Of a DNA stretch of 64,000 bases, positions 28,230-38,707 are shown piece after piece. The DNA is from JACIYW01 sp014359745. Lineage in GTDB: Bacteria; Pseudomonadota; Alphaproteobacteria; Rhodobacterales; Rhodobacteraceae. Under the pieces are notes generated by a model that saw only the letters and a program-made list of their open reading frames with translations, made no database searches and had not been told where the DNA came from. Positions within the stretch are counted from its first letter, which is position 1. Each line of letters starts with the position of its first letter. The translations under genes and the position numbers were made by a program. The stretch spans positions 98,640 to 162,639 of the forward strand of contig JBNPWE010000007.1 in assembly GCA_050433985.1 (NCBI GenBank), in the 5' to 3' direction.

Positions 28230-29753
28230 ATGACCAACCCGCTTTACAACGCGCTTTTCGCCCCGCATCAGGGCCGCGATGCGCCCTTCCTGCATCTCGA
28301 TGATGGCCGCAGCATCAGCTATGCGGATTTTCTGGCAAGGGCCGCCCAATATGCCAATGCCTTTGCGGTGCTGGGCCTGTCACCCGGCGACAGGGTGGCG
28401 GTTCATGTCCAGAAATCGGCCGAGGCGCTGACGCTTTACGCGGGATGCGTGCAGGCGGGCGTCGTGTTCTTGCCGCTGAACACCGCCTATACGCCGACCG
28501 AGCTGGACTATTTCATCGCTGACAGCGGCGCGGCCCTGTTCGTGTGCGACCCGCAGGAGGCCGACGCGCTGGCCCCCATCGCCGCGCGCGAAGGCTGCAT
28601 CCTGCACACCCTGGCAGGCGATGGCAGCGGGTCATTGACCGATCTGGTCGACAGGCAGCCCACCGATTTTACCACCGTGGCGCGCGCAGAGGACGATCTG
28701 GCCGCGCTGCTTTACACATCCGGCACCACCGGGCGTTCGAAAGGGGCGATGCTGACGCAACGCAACCTGTTGTCCAACGCCCAGGCGCTTGTGGGGGTCT
28801 GGCGCTTTACCAGCGACGATGTGCTTTTGCACGCGCTGCCGATCTTTCACAGCCATGGCCTGTTCGTGGCCACCAACGTGATGCTTCTGGCGGGCGGGTC
28901 GATGATCTTTCTGCCCCGGTTCGATCCGGAAACGGTCTTGCGGCGCCTGCCCGAAGCGACGGCGATGATGGGGGTGCCGACATTCTATACCCGGCTTCTG
29001 GACGATCCGCGTTTCACGGCCGACCTGACGGCGCATATGCGGGTGTTCATATCGGGGTCGGCGCCCTTGCTGGCCGAAACGCACACACGGTTTTACGCCC
29101 GCACCGGGCATCACATTCTGGAACGCTACGGGATGACGGAAACCAGCATGAACACCTCCAACCCCTATGACGGGGCGCGGCGGGCGGGGACCGTGGGGTT
29201 TCCCCTGCCGGGGGTCGAGGTCAAGGTGTGCGATCCCGCGACGGGGGCCGAACTGCCGCGCGGCGAAATCGGGGTGTTGGAGGTGCGCGGCCCCAATGTG
29301 TTCAAGGGCTATTGGCGGATGCCCGAAAAGACCAGGGAAGAACTGCGCGAAGACGGGTTCTTCATTACCGGCGATCTGTCGCTGATCGACGATCAGGGCT
29401 ATGTCCAGATTGTCGGGCGCGGCAAGGATCTGATCATCTCGGGCGGGTACAACATCTACCCAAAGGAGATAGAGCTGTTTCTGGATGCGCAGGACGGGGT
29501 TCTGGAAAGCGCGGTTGTGGGGGTGCCGCACCCCGATTTCGGCGAAAGCGTCGTGGCCGTTCTGGTGCCCGAACCGGGCCGGACCATTGATATCGCCGCG
29601 ATCGAGGCGGCGGCAAGGCGCGATATCGCAGGGTTCAAGCGCCCCAGGCGGATCGAGGTGGTTGACGCCCTGCCGCGCAACACCATGGGCAAGGTGCAAA
29701 AGAACCAGTTGCGCGACCGTTATGCAGGGATTTTTACCCAGGCCGATGGCTAA
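28230..29753 (+). CDS. matB: Malonyl-CoA synthetase
   Basis: 507-residue ANL-family ligase forming malonyl-CoA from malonate, ATP and CoA. Motifs: AALLYTSGTTGRSKGAMLTQ, HALPIFHSHGLFVATNVMLL, ERYGMTETSMNTSNPYDG, GRGKDLIISGGYNIYPKEIE and PRNTMGKVQKNQL. The ETSMNTSNPY block and close overall agreement with rhizobial MatB (from memory of that family) support malonate as substrate over other acids. No malonyl-CoA decarboxylase, malonate transporter or GntR regulator is adjacent, so the product may feed fatty-acid synthesis instead of a malonate catabolic operon. ATG chosen at 28230. Confidence 0.85.
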   Translation: MTNPLYNALFAPHQGRDAPFLHLDDGRSISYADFLARAAQYANAFAVLGLSPGDRVAVHVQKSAEALTLYAGCVQAGVVFLPLNTAYTPTELDYFIADSGAALFVCDPQEADALAPIAAREGCILHTLAGDGSGSLTDLVDRQPTDFTTVARAEDDLAALLYTSGTTGRSKGAMLTQRNLLSNAQALVGVWRFTSDDVLLHALPIFHSHGLFVATNVMLLAGGSMIFLPRFDPETVLRRLPEATAMMGVPTFYTRLLDDPRFTADLTAHMRVFISGSAPLLAETHTRFYARTGHHILERYGMTETSMNTSNPYDGARRAGTVGFPLPGVEVKVCDPATGAELPRGEIGVLEVRGPNVFKGYWRMPEKTREELREDGFFITGDLSLIDDQGYVQIVGRGKDLIISGGYNIYPKEIELFLDAQDGVLESAVVGVPHPDFGESVVAVLVPEPGRTIDIAAIEAAARRDIAGFKRPRRIEVVDALPRNTMGKVQKNQLRDRYAGIFTQADG

Positions 29754-29979
29754 GGGGGCGGGCCGTGGGTCATCGCTGACTTTTGTCTACGAAGGCGGCG
29801 ATCAACATTTCTCGGGGTTGTTTTGGTGATCCGAGTGGCCGATGGGCAGCACCCGATGACCCGCAGCCAAGCTTGACAGCCTGTCGCATTGCGCCTGTCG
29901 GATTGATGCTTTTTCATATAAATGTGGGGCGTGCAGGTGTTCTTGGCAAGATCGGGCCGTAGGGTCGGTCTTTTCGCAA

Positions 29980-30009
29980 CAGACCCGAACAAAACAGACC
30001 CGAACAAAC
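29980..30009. repeat. 15-bp direct repeat in the P450 leader
   Basis: CAGACCCGAACAAAA followed by CAGACCCGAACAAAC, ending eleven bases before the P450 start codon and just ahead of its ribosome site. Confidence 0.75.
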
Positions 30010-30020
30010 GGAGCAGGAGC

Positions 30021-31274
30021 ATGCAGAAAAACACCGGTTCCCTTGCGATTTCGGCCCAGGATATCGCGGGGTTTTCGCTGGACCATCCGCCTGTCGGCTT
30101 TGTCGATGATCCGTTCCCCTGGTACGAGGCACTGCTGGCCCATGCGCCGGTTCTGCGCCAACCCGACGGGTCGGTCCTGCTAAGCCGCCATGCCGATCTT
30201 GACCGGATCTACCGTGACACTACGCTGTATCTGTCCGACAAGAAGGCAACCTTCGGCCCGAAATTCGGGGTGGGATCGCCGCTGTTCGAGCACCACACAA
30301 CATCCCTTGTATTCAGTGACCCGCCCCTGCACACGCGGGTGCGCAAGATCATGACATCGGCCCTGACCCCGCGCGCGCTGGCGCGGATGGAGCCGGGGCT
30401 GATCGAGACGGTGGAATACCTGCTTGACCGGCTGGCCGAACGGCAGGCGGCCGGGCAACCCGCCGACCTGATCGAGGATTTCGCCGCGACCATCCCGATC
30501 CAGATCATCGGCAATCTGCTGGCAGTCCCGATGGAAGAACGCGGGCCGCTGCGGGCCTGGTCGCTGGCCATTCTGGGGGCGTTGGAACCGTCGCTGACCG
30601 CCGAGCAACTGGCGCAGGGCCAGGCGGCGGTGATCGATTTCAAGACATATCTCGAAGATCTGGTGGCGCGCCGCCGCGCCGCGCCCGGTAACCCCGAAAC
30701 CGATGTGCTGACCCGGCTGATCCAGGGCGAGGGTGCGGATGAAAAGCTGACCGAGACCGAGCTTTTGCAAAACTGCATCTTCATCCTGAACGCGGGGCAT
30801 GAAACCACGACAAACCTGATCGGCAACGCGCTGGCCGCGCTGTACGATCACCCAGATCAACGGGCGCGGCTGCTGAAAGATCCTACCCTGATCGGTTCGG
30901 CGGTGGAAGAGGTGCTGCGCTATCTGTCGCCCAACCAGTTGGGCAACCGTGAAACCAGCGCCCAGATCGTTCTGGATGGCATGACCCTGCCCAAGGGCAC
31001 CAACCTGCATCTGTGCATCGGCGCGGCAAACCGCGACCCTGCGCAGTTTCCCGACCCCGCCCGGTTCGACATCACCCGCAAGCCAAACCGCCATCTGGCC
31101 TTTGCCGGTGGCCCGCATATCTGCGTGGGCCTGACCCTGGCGCGGATGGAGGGGCGGATCGCGATCGGCCGGTTTCTGGAACGGTTCCCGAACTACCGCC
31201 TTGCCGGTCCGCGGATCCCCGGCGGACGCATGCGGTTTCGCGGCTATGCGGCCCTGCCTGCGTTGCTGGGGTAA
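30021..31274 (+). CDS. Cytochrome P450
   Basis: 417-residue soluble bacterial P450 monooxygenase. The heme-ligand loop is FAGGPHICVGLTLARMEGRI with Cys368; the I-helix oxygen-binding motif is AGHETTTN near residue 258; the K-helix ExxR is EEVLRYLSPNQ. ATG at 30021 is preceded by GGAGCAGGAGC. No ferredoxin, ferredoxin reductase or biosynthetic partner lies nearby, so redox partners and substrate are unknown. The family within P450s cannot be assigned by eye. Confidence 0.92.
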   Translation: MQKNTGSLAISAQDIAGFSLDHPPVGFVDDPFPWYEALLAHAPVLRQPDGSVLLSRHADLDRIYRDTTLYLSDKKATFGPKFGVGSPLFEHHTTSLVFSDPPLHTRVRKIMTSALTPRALARMEPGLIETVEYLLDRLAERQAAGQPADLIEDFAATIPIQIIGNLLAVPMEERGPLRAWSLAILGALEPSLTAEQLAQGQAAVIDFKTYLEDLVARRRAAPGNPETDVLTRLIQGEGADEKLTETELLQNCIFILNAGHETTTNLIGNALAALYDHPDQRARLLKDPTLIGSAVEEVLRYLSPNQLGNRETSAQIVLDGMTLPKGTNLHLCIGAANRDPAQFPDPARFDITRKPNRHLAFAGGPHICVGLTLARMEGRIAIGRFLERFPNYRLAGPRIPGGRMRFRGYAALPALLG

Positions 31275-31803
31275 CACGGCGTTAATGAAACGGCGGGGCC
31301 GGTGTGGCCCGATGACAGGGCCCCCGTTTCAGATCGTTCCCAAAAGCCGCGACCCCGGTTCTGCGCAGCAACCGCATCAGCGTCGCGGTTGCGGTGAAAA
31401 GCCCCCAGCTTTTGCCCCTGCGGCAGCCTTCGACGGTGATTGCCTGCATCAGGGGAAGGGTCGCGATGGGGCTGGGGTTGGCCATCGTCGCGCGGGTGGC
31501 CGAGGCGCAGCGGATCGACCTGACCTTCGCGACCGAGGCCGGGCGCGCGACCGTGACATTGCGCTTTGCACCGCGGCCCTACAGCGGTTCGGCTTTCTTT
31601 GAAACGGTAAAAACGCTGTATGATATTGATTTTGCACAATTGATAACCGAAAAACTCTATCAACTTTTTCTGAAATTGCTTTAACGTGTTGTGCAGGGGA
31701 TGGCTGGGGGTGGCGGGTGGCGGTTCATCGTGGGGCGGTGGCCGGGCCTGCCATGGGATGGAATGCGCTTGCATCACATGCCGCCTGTCAGGATAGTTGC
31801 GCG
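31275..31803. other. 529-bp gap with a gene remnant
   Basis: Between the P450 and the ModE-like gene. It holds a fragment resembling the C terminus of a histidine kinase (31466-31684), after which the sequence turns A+T-rich (about 31600-31690). Nothing else is recognised. It looks like a degraded region. Confidence 0.5.
31466..31684 (+). pseudogene. Remnant of a sensor histidine kinase C terminus
   Basis: The translated sequence MGLGLAIVARVAEAQRIDLT then FATEAGRATVTLRFAPRP reproduces the G2 box and last strands of a HATPase domain (GxGLGLAIV..IAEA). The upstream domains (sensor, dimerisation, N and G1 boxes) are absent. A stretch with lower G+C follows to the stop at 31684 and does not look like kinase. 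A purine-rich AGGGGAAGGG precedes the ATG, so a short peptide could still be made, but the most likely reading is a decayed gene. Confidence 0.45.
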
Positions 31804-32169
31804 ATGAACCAGCCCCCCAAACCCCCGGCCCTGCGGATCCGCATCGTGTTTGGCGGTGGCGCGATGATCGGGCCGGGCAAGGCCGAGCTTCTGGAACGGA
31901 TCGCGCGCACCGGCTCCATCGCTGCGGCCGGGCGCGAGATGGGCATGAGTTACAAGCGCGCCTGGCAATTGATCACCACGATGAACGCGATGTTTCGCGC
32001 GCCGCTGGTTGACAGTACCCGTGGCGGGCCGGGCGGCGGCGGGGCGGTGCTGACCGGGGCCGGGCGCGCGGTTCTGGATCATTACCGCGCGATCGAGGCC
32101 GACGCGGCCAATTCAGCGGCCCCGCGTCTGTCCGCGCTCCAGTCGCTGCTGGGGGATATTCCCGAATGA
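31804..32169 (+). CDS. ModE-like winged-helix regulator without molybdate-binding domain
   Basis: 121-residue protein matching the N-terminal DNA-binding domain of ModE: GPGKAELLERIARTGSIAAA followed by GREMGMSYKRAWQLITTMN and FRAPLVDSTRGGPGGGGAVL. The C-terminal TOBE/Mop domains that bind molybdate in classical ModE are missing, so it must sense the metal indirectly or act with another protein. It heads the modABC cluster and a palindrome lies in the following gap at 32203-32224. ATG at 31804 is preferred over frame upstream. Confidence 0.85.
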   Translation: MNQPPKPPALRIRIVFGGGAMIGPGKAELLERIARTGSIAAAGREMGMSYKRAWQLITTMNAMFRAPLVDSTRGGPGGGGAVLTGAGRAVLDHYRAIEADAANSAAPRLSALQSLLGDIPE

Positions 32170-32202
32170 AAATAACGCTTGACCGCCCGGCCGGTTTCCA
32201 CC

Positions 32203-32224
32203 GATATGTTTCGTGAAACATATC
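32203..32224. promoter_or_regulatory. Palindromic operator upstream of modA
   Basis: Perfect inverted repeat: GATATGTTTC, two bases, then its complement GAAACATATC. It ends 15 bases before the preferred modA start. Its position between the ModE-like gene and modA makes it a likely binding site for the ModE-like protein; the sequence differs from the classical enterobacterial Mo-box. Promoter elements were not resolved. Confidence 0.65.
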
Positions 32225-32239
32225 ATGGGGGTGGTGCGG

Positions 32240-33037
32240 ATGTTCCTTGACCGGCGCGCGGTACTTGCGGGGTTGGTGGCACTGGCGTTTTGGGCGGGCC
32301 CCGCGCGCGCGCAAGCGGATGAACACGCGGATGTGCCGGTTGTGGCGGTGGCCTCAAGCCTGCGCTTTGCGATGGCCGATGTTGCCCGCGCCTTCACCGA
32401 CGACACCGGGCTGGTGGTGAAACTCTCGTTCGGGTCCAGCGGCAATCTGTCCCGACAGATCCGCGAAGGGGCGCCATTCCAGATGTTCCTGGCCGCCGAC
32501 GAACAGTTTATCCTGGATCTTCACGACGACGGGTTAACCCCCGATGCAGGCGATGTTTATGCCGTCGGCCGGATCGTCATCGTGGCGCCGAACGGATCGC
32601 CGTTGACGCCCGATGCAAATATGGACGCGCTCGCGACACTGCTGGCGGCGGGGCGGATCACCCGCTTTGCCATCGCCAACCCCGATCATGCGCCCTACGG
32701 GATGCGCGCGCGCGAGGCGCTGATCGCCCGCGGGCTGTGGGACGATCTGCAACCGGCGCTGATCCTTGGTGAAAATGTCAGCCAGGCCGCCCAGTTCGCG
32801 CTGTCGGGCAATGCCGAAGGCGGCATCATCGCCTATGCGCTGGCGCTGGCGCCCGAAGTGGCGCCGCGTGGCCATTACGCGCTGATCCCCGAAGACTGGC
32901 ACACACCCCTGCGCCAGCGCATGGTGCTTTTGAACGGGGCGGGCGATGTGGCCAGGGCGTTCTATACCTATCTCAACGCCCCCGCCGCGCGCGCGATCCT
33001 TTCGCGCTATGGCTTTACCGTGCCGACGGGCGGTTAG
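32240..33037 (+). CDS. modA: Molybdate ABC transporter substrate-binding protein
   Basis: About 265-residue periplasmic binding protein for molybdate (tungstate is possible). A signal peptide with twin arginine-like start MFLDRRAVLAGLVALAFWAG ends near ARAQA. The binding signature VAVASSLRFAMADVARAFT and LSFGSSGNLSRQIREGAPF match ModA. Three in-frame starts exist: GTG 32213 and ATG 32225 fall in or at the palindrome, while ATG 32240 has a G-rich site (GGGGGTGG) just upstream and gives a proper signal peptide, so it is preferred. modB starts three bases after the stop. Confidence 0.9.
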   Translation: MFLDRRAVLAGLVALAFWAGPARAQADEHADVPVVAVASSLRFAMADVARAFTDDTGLVVKLSFGSSGNLSRQIREGAPFQMFLAADEQFILDLHDDGLTPDAGDVYAVGRIVIVAPNGSPLTPDANMDALATLLAAGRITRFAIANPDHAPYGMRAREALIARGLWDDLQPALILGENVSQAAQFALSGNAEGGIIAYALALAPEVAPRGHYALIPEDWHTPLRQRMVLLNGAGDVARAFYTYLNAPAARAILSRYGFTVPTGG

Positions 33038-33040
33038 GGC

Positions 33041-33709
33041 ATGGATTGGGCGGCGCTTGGCCTGTCGATGCAACTGGCCGGGTGGACGGTTGCCATCCTG
33101 TTGCCGGTTGCCGTGGCCGCGGGCCGGTTCCTTGCCTACCGCCGCTTTCGCGGCAAGGGCCTGGCCGAGGCGCTGGTGATGTTGCCGCTGGTGCTGCCGC
33201 CCACGGTGTTCGGCTTTTACCTGATGGTGGCTTTCGGGGCGCATTCGCCGCTGGGCCAGGTCTGGGCCGCAACCTTTGGCCGACCGCTGGTTTTCAGCTT
33301 CGAGGGGCTGGTGGCCGCCTCGGTCATCTTCAACCTGCCCTTTGCCATCCAACCCGCCCAGCGCGGGTTCGAAGGCGTGCCCCCAGAGGTGCGCGAGGCC
33401 GCATCCTGCTGTGGCATGTCGCCCGCCCGCAGCCTTTGGGCGGTGGAACTGCCCATCGCATGGCCGGGGCTGGTAACGGCGATGGTGCTGACCTTTGCCC
33501 ATACGCTGGGCGAATTCGGCATCGTGCTGATGGTGGGCGGGTCCATCTCCGGCGAGACGAAAACCATGGCCATCGCCATCTACGACCAGGTGCAGGGCTT
33601 TGATGACCGGGGTGCGGCGGCGATGTCGGCGGTTCTGGTGGTGATTTCCCTCTTTACCATCTCGGTCACCTATTGGCTGTCGGCGCGGGTCGGGCGGAGG
33701 CTGGGCTGA
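33041..33709 (+). CDS. modB: Molybdate ABC transporter permease
   Basis: 222-residue inner-membrane permease with five to six helices. The coupling EAA loop is EVREAASCCGMSPARSLWAVELP, followed by AWPGLVTAMVLTFAHTLGEF and GIVLMVGGSISGETKTMAIA, which is highly characteristic of ModB. It overlaps modC by one base (TGATG). Confidence 0.94.
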   Translation: MDWAALGLSMQLAGWTVAILLPVAVAAGRFLAYRRFRGKGLAEALVMLPLVLPPTVFGFYLMVAFGAHSPLGQVWAATFGRPLVFSFEGLVAASVIFNLPFAIQPAQRGFEGVPPEVREAASCCGMSPARSLWAVELPIAWPGLVTAMVLTFAHTLGEFGIVLMVGGSISGETKTMAIAIYDQVQGFDDRGAAAMSAVLVVISLFTISVTYWLSARVGRRLG

Positions 33710-34812
33710 TGGCGTTGCAGGTGATGGCACGGGCCGCCGGGCCGATCCCGCTTGATCTGGAATTCCGGGTGGAACCGGGCGAACTCATGGCGCTGGTCGG
33801 GCATTCCGGGTCGGGCAAGACCACGCTGTTGCGCACCATCGCCGGGCTGTGGCGGCCCACCATCGCACGGGTGCGGGTGAATGGCCGGGCGTGGCTGGAT
33901 ACCGAGGCCGGGATCGATCTGCGGCCCGACCGGCGCCGGGTGGGGATGGTGTTTCAGGCCTATGCGCTTTTCCCCCACATGACCGCGGCAGGCAACATCA
34001 TCAGCGCGCTGGATCATCTGCCCCGATCCCGGCGCCTGGCCGAGGCCGATCGCCTGCTGACCCTTGTCAACCTGCACGGGCTGGGCGGGCGCAGGCCCGC
34101 AGAACTGTCGGGGGGGCAGCAACAGCGCGTGGCGCTCGCCCGCGCGCTGGCCCGCCGCCCCGATGCGCTGCTGCTCGATGAACCGTTTTCGGCGGTGGAT
34201 CGCGCCACCCGCGAAAAACTCTATGCCGAGGTGGCAGCGCTGCGCACCCATCTGTCGATGCCGGTGGTGCTGATCACCCATGACGTGAACGAGGCGCAGC
34301 TTCTGGCCGACCGCATGGTGGTGATCGAAAGTGGCCGCATGGTCGCCGAAGGGCCGACCGGCGCGGTGATGGCCGATCCACAGGCGCTGCGCGCCATGGG
34401 TATCCGCGAAGTGGCGGCGATGCTGCCCGCAACCATTGTCGACCACGCCGCCGACGGGCTGACCCGGCTGGAGGCGCCGGGCGGCGCGCTGTTCCTGCCG
34501 GGGGTCACGGGCGCGCCGGGCACGCAATTGCGGGTGCGGATCATGGCGCATGAGGTGATCCTGTCGCGCGCGCGCCCCACCGGCCTGTCGGCGCAGAACA
34601 TCCTTGCCGGGCGGGTCGCGCGGATCGTGCCGGGGGCGGGGCCGGGGGTGATGATCCATATCGACCTGGGCGGGCACGAAATCCTCGCCCGCATCACCCG
34701 CCGCGCCGCCGATCAGATGGCGCTGCACCCCGGCGACCCGGTGCACGCCATCCTCAAATCCATGTCCATCGCCCGCGATCACGTCGCCCGCGCGCAACTG
34801 GCGGGGGGATAA
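33709..34812 (+). CDS. modC: Molybdate ABC transporter ATP-binding protein
   Basis: 367-residue ATPase. Walker A GHSGSGKTT, Q-loop region GMVFQAYALFPHMT, ABC signature LSGGQQQRVALARAL, Walker B ALLLDEPFSAVD and the switch His in LITHDVNEAQ are all present. The C-terminal part from about 275 (GLSAQNILAGRVARIVPGA) is a Mop/TOBE molybdate-binding domain typical of ModC. It may provide the metal-sensing domain that the short ModE-like regulator lacks (inference). Confidence 0.94.
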   Translation: MALQVMARAAGPIPLDLEFRVEPGELMALVGHSGSGKTTLLRTIAGLWRPTIARVRVNGRAWLDTEAGIDLRPDRRRVGMVFQAYALFPHMTAAGNIISALDHLPRSRRLAEADRLLTLVNLHGLGGRRPAELSGGQQQRVALARALARRPDALLLDEPFSAVDRATREKLYAEVAALRTHLSMPVVLITHDVNEAQLLADRMVVIESGRMVAEGPTGAVMADPQALRAMGIREVAAMLPATIVDHAADGLTRLEAPGGALFLPGVTGAPGTQLRVRIMAHEVILSRARPTGLSAQNILAGRVARIVPGAGPGVMIHIDLGGHEILARITRRAADQMALHPGDPVHAILKSMSIARDHVARAQLAGG

Positions 34813-34883
34813 CGCCGCAAGATTTGGTGTTTTCTCCACGCATCTGGCGCAAGATGCGCACAATCGGGCCCCACCCCGCCCGC

Positions 34884-34964
34884 ACAGGAAAACGCTCTTC
34901 CCATCCTCTCGAAAAAAATACTCATTCCCCGCGCCCACCGCCCCGCGCACCAGTCAAGGAAATG
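34884..34964 (+). repeat. Dispersed 3'-end repeat, form B, extended copy
   Basis: Core CATCCTCTCG plus AAAAAAATACTC at 34902-34923. The similarity to the copy at 42201 continues on both sides: AGGAAAACGCTCTT before it and the CGCGCCC...GTCAAGGAAAT tail after it, about 80 bases in all. It lies between the convergent modC and activator genes. Confidence 0.85.
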
Positions 34965-34994
34965 AAATCTGCTCTGGCTTCCGTCGCCGCCCCC

Positions 34995-37034
34995 TCAGCC
35001 GGGCCGGGCGGGCTGCCTGCGGCGGCGGGTGCCGCCGCCTGATGCGGGGTTGAAGGATGGATTGGGCAGCGTCACCACCGCGTCAAGATGCGGGAACCGG
35101 TCAACCGCGTGGGGGATGGCGTTGGCATTGACGAAATGTTCCTGAAACTTTGGCGCGATCGCGGTTTCCACCTTGTGGATGCGCGAAACCGTCGCCTCGA
35201 TCGCGCTGCGTGCCTGACGCGATACCAGCGCCATCATCGCCCCGGTGCCCGCGGCATTGCCCGCCGATGTCACCTTGTCGAGCGGCGCATCGGGGATCAT
35301 GCCCAGCACCATCGCGTGTTTGGCCGAGATATGCGCGCCAAAGGCCCCGGCCAGCACGATGCGATCCACCCGGTCCACGCCAAGCTCATCCATCAACAAC
35401 CGCGCCCCGGCGTAAAGTGCGGATTTCGCCAGTTGAATCGCGCGGATATCGCCCTGTGTCACGGTGATGCGCGGCCCGCCGGTGGCGGTGCCGTCATGGA
35501 TCAGATAGGCATGGGTGCGCCCCTGCGGTTCACAGCGCCAGGTGCCGGTCTGTTCGGCCGATCCGATCAGCCCCGAGGCATCGACAAGCCCCGCCATGCG
35601 CATTTCGGCCACCGCCTCGATGATCCCCGATCCGCAGATGCCGGTGATCCTTGTGGTGGGATCAAACCCCGGATCGTCCGACCACAGATCACAGCCGATC
35701 ACCTTGAAACGCGGGGTCTTGGTGGCGGGGTCGATCTCGATCCGCTCGATCGCGCCGGGGGCGGCGCGCTGCCCCGAAGAGATTTGCGCCCCCTCGAACG
35801 CGGGCCCGGTGGGCGATGAACAGGCCAGCACCCGCGCCCGGTCGCCAAGCTGGATCTCGGCATTGGTGCCGACATCGACGATCAGCACCAGATCCTCGGA
35901 CCTGTCCGGCGCCTCTGACAGGGCCACGGCGGCGGCATCCGCCCCCACATGGCCCGCGATACAGGGCAAAAGATAGACCTGCGCATTGTCGGCGGTGGCG
36001 GTCAGGTCAAGATCGGCCGCAGTAATCGAAACCGCCCCCGATGTCGCCAGCGCAAACGGCGCCTGGCCCAGTTCGACCGGATCGATCCCCAAAAGCAGGT
36101 GATGCATGACCGGGTTGCACACGATCACCGCCTCATAGATATCGCCCGGCGCGATACCCGCCTCTGCCGCCACCTCGCCCGCCAGATCGTTCAGCGCCGC
36201 GCGCACGACGCGGGTCATTTCCACATCGCCGCCGGGGTTCATCATCACATAGCTGACCCTGCTCATCAGATCCTCACCAAAGCGGATCTGCGGGTTCATC
36301 ACCCCGGCAGAGGCCAGCACCCGCCCATCGGTCAGATCGCAAAGATGTGCGGCGATGGTCGTCGATCCCAGATCGATGGCAAGCCCCGTCAGCCGCGCTT
36401 CGTGAAACCCCGGCCAAAGGTCCAGGATACGGGGCGCGCCGCCGCCGCCGTCATGGGGGCGAAACACCGCCAGCGTCACCGCCCATTTGCCTTGCCGCAA
36501 CACCGGTTGCAGGCGGCGCAGGATGCCCAGATCGGCCGTCACCCCCGGCAGATCCCATTGCGCGGCAAGGGCCGCGCGCAGCCGCTCGAAATCGCCCATG
36601 GGTTCGTGCATGTCGGGTTCCGGCACCTCGACATAATAAAGCCGCGTGGCCGGGTCCATCACCAGCGCGCGCTGGCTGGCTTGCTTGCGCACCACCTGGC
36701 GGTGCATCTGGCTTTCGGGCGGCACATCGATCACCACATCGCCCTGCACCCGTGCCTGACAGCCCAGGCGGCGGCCTTCCTTCAGGCCGCGTTTCTGGCG
36801 ATAGCGTTCCTCGACCGCGTTCCAGTCCGACAGCGCCTGCGCCGTCACCGTAACCCCGTGTTTGGCGAACTCCCCGTATCCGGGGCTGACCTGACAGCGC
36901 GAACAGATGCCGCGCCCGCCACAAACACTGTCCAGATCGACCCCCAGCGCGCGCGCCGCCGTCAACACCGGCGTGCCCGCCGGAAACCGGCCGCGTTTGC
37001 CCGAGGGGGTAAAGATCACCAGCGGATCGGTCAT
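34995..37034 (-). CDS. ASKHA-domain/ferredoxin reductive activator of corrinoid proteins (RACE, DUF4445)
   Basis: About 679-residue protein with an N-terminal plant-type [2Fe-2S] domain (Cys38, Cys44, Cys47 in VCGGRGICSRC and Cys92 in RRLGCQAR), a linker, and a large ASKHA ATPase-like domain (LAIDLGSTTIAAHLCDLTDG; VLIVDVGTNAEIQLGD; TGICGSGIIEAVAEM; RIVLAGAFGAHI). This architecture belongs to RamA/RACE activators, which use ATP to return oxidised Co(II) in corrinoid methyltransferase systems to Co(I). No corrinoid protein or methyltransferase gene is adjacent here, so the client is not visible. ATG at 37034 (MTDPLVIFTPSGKRG) is preferred. Confidence 0.88.
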   Translation of the reverse strand: MTDPLVIFTPSGKRGRFPAGTPVLTAARALGVDLDSVCGGRGICSRCQVSPGYGEFAKHGVTVTAQALSDWNAVEERYRQKRGLKEGRRLGCQARVQGDVVIDVPPESQMHRQVVRKQASQRALVMDPATRLYYVEVPEPDMHEPMGDFERLRAALAAQWDLPGVTADLGILRRLQPVLRQGKWAVTLAVFRPHDGGGGAPRILDLWPGFHEARLTGLAIDLGSTTIAAHLCDLTDGRVLASAGVMNPQIRFGEDLMSRVSYVMMNPGGDVEMTRVVRAALNDLAGEVAAEAGIAPGDIYEAVIVCNPVMHHLLLGIDPVELGQAPFALATSGAVSITAADLDLTATADNAQVYLLPCIAGHVGADAAAVALSEAPDRSEDLVLIVDVGTNAEIQLGDRARVLACSSPTGPAFEGAQISSGQRAAPGAIERIEIDPATKTPRFKVIGCDLWSDDPGFDPTTRITGICGSGIIEAVAEMRMAGLVDASGLIGSAEQTGTWRCEPQGRTHAYLIHDGTATGGPRITVTQGDIRAIQLAKSALYAGARLLMDELGVDRVDRIVLAGAFGAHISAKHAMVLGMIPDAPLDKVTSAGNAAGTGAMMALVSRQARSAIEATVSRIHKVETAIAPKFQEHFVNANAIPHAVDRFPHLDAVVTLPNPSFNPASGGGTRRRRQPARPG

Positions 37035-37236
37035 GAAGCCTCCTGTCGCATGGGCCCCTTGTAGGGCCTTGGGGACCGGGTGCAAAGGGGGGCATATGGT
37101 CGAGAGACCCGCGCCGCGATCGCCCCGCCCCATGGCCGCGCCGGTCTGGCGCCGGGTGATCGGTTCAGGCAGCGCTGCCGCCACCCGCCGCCGCCACCCG
37201 CCGCAGCCACCCTGCCGCCAAAGCGGGCAGGGCAGG

Positions 37237-37258
37237 GCGCGCGGTTCAGGCGCGCGGT

Positions 37259-37262
<4 letters not shown>
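37237..37262. repeat. 13-bp direct repeat at the helicase 3' end
   Basis: Two copies of GCGCGCGGTTCAG (37237, 37250); the second contains the helicase stop codon on the minus strand. Confidence 0.75.

Positions 37263-38707
<1,445 letters not shown>

Noticed and set aside
29873..29901. Sigma70 promoter before the P450 (TTGACA at 29873)
   Set aside because: No acceptable -10 hexamer at 16-18 bases spacing.
31244..31777. 177-codon minus-strand frame in the P450-modE gap
   Set aside because: No family resemblance, no ribosome site, and it crosses the kinase remnant on the other strand.
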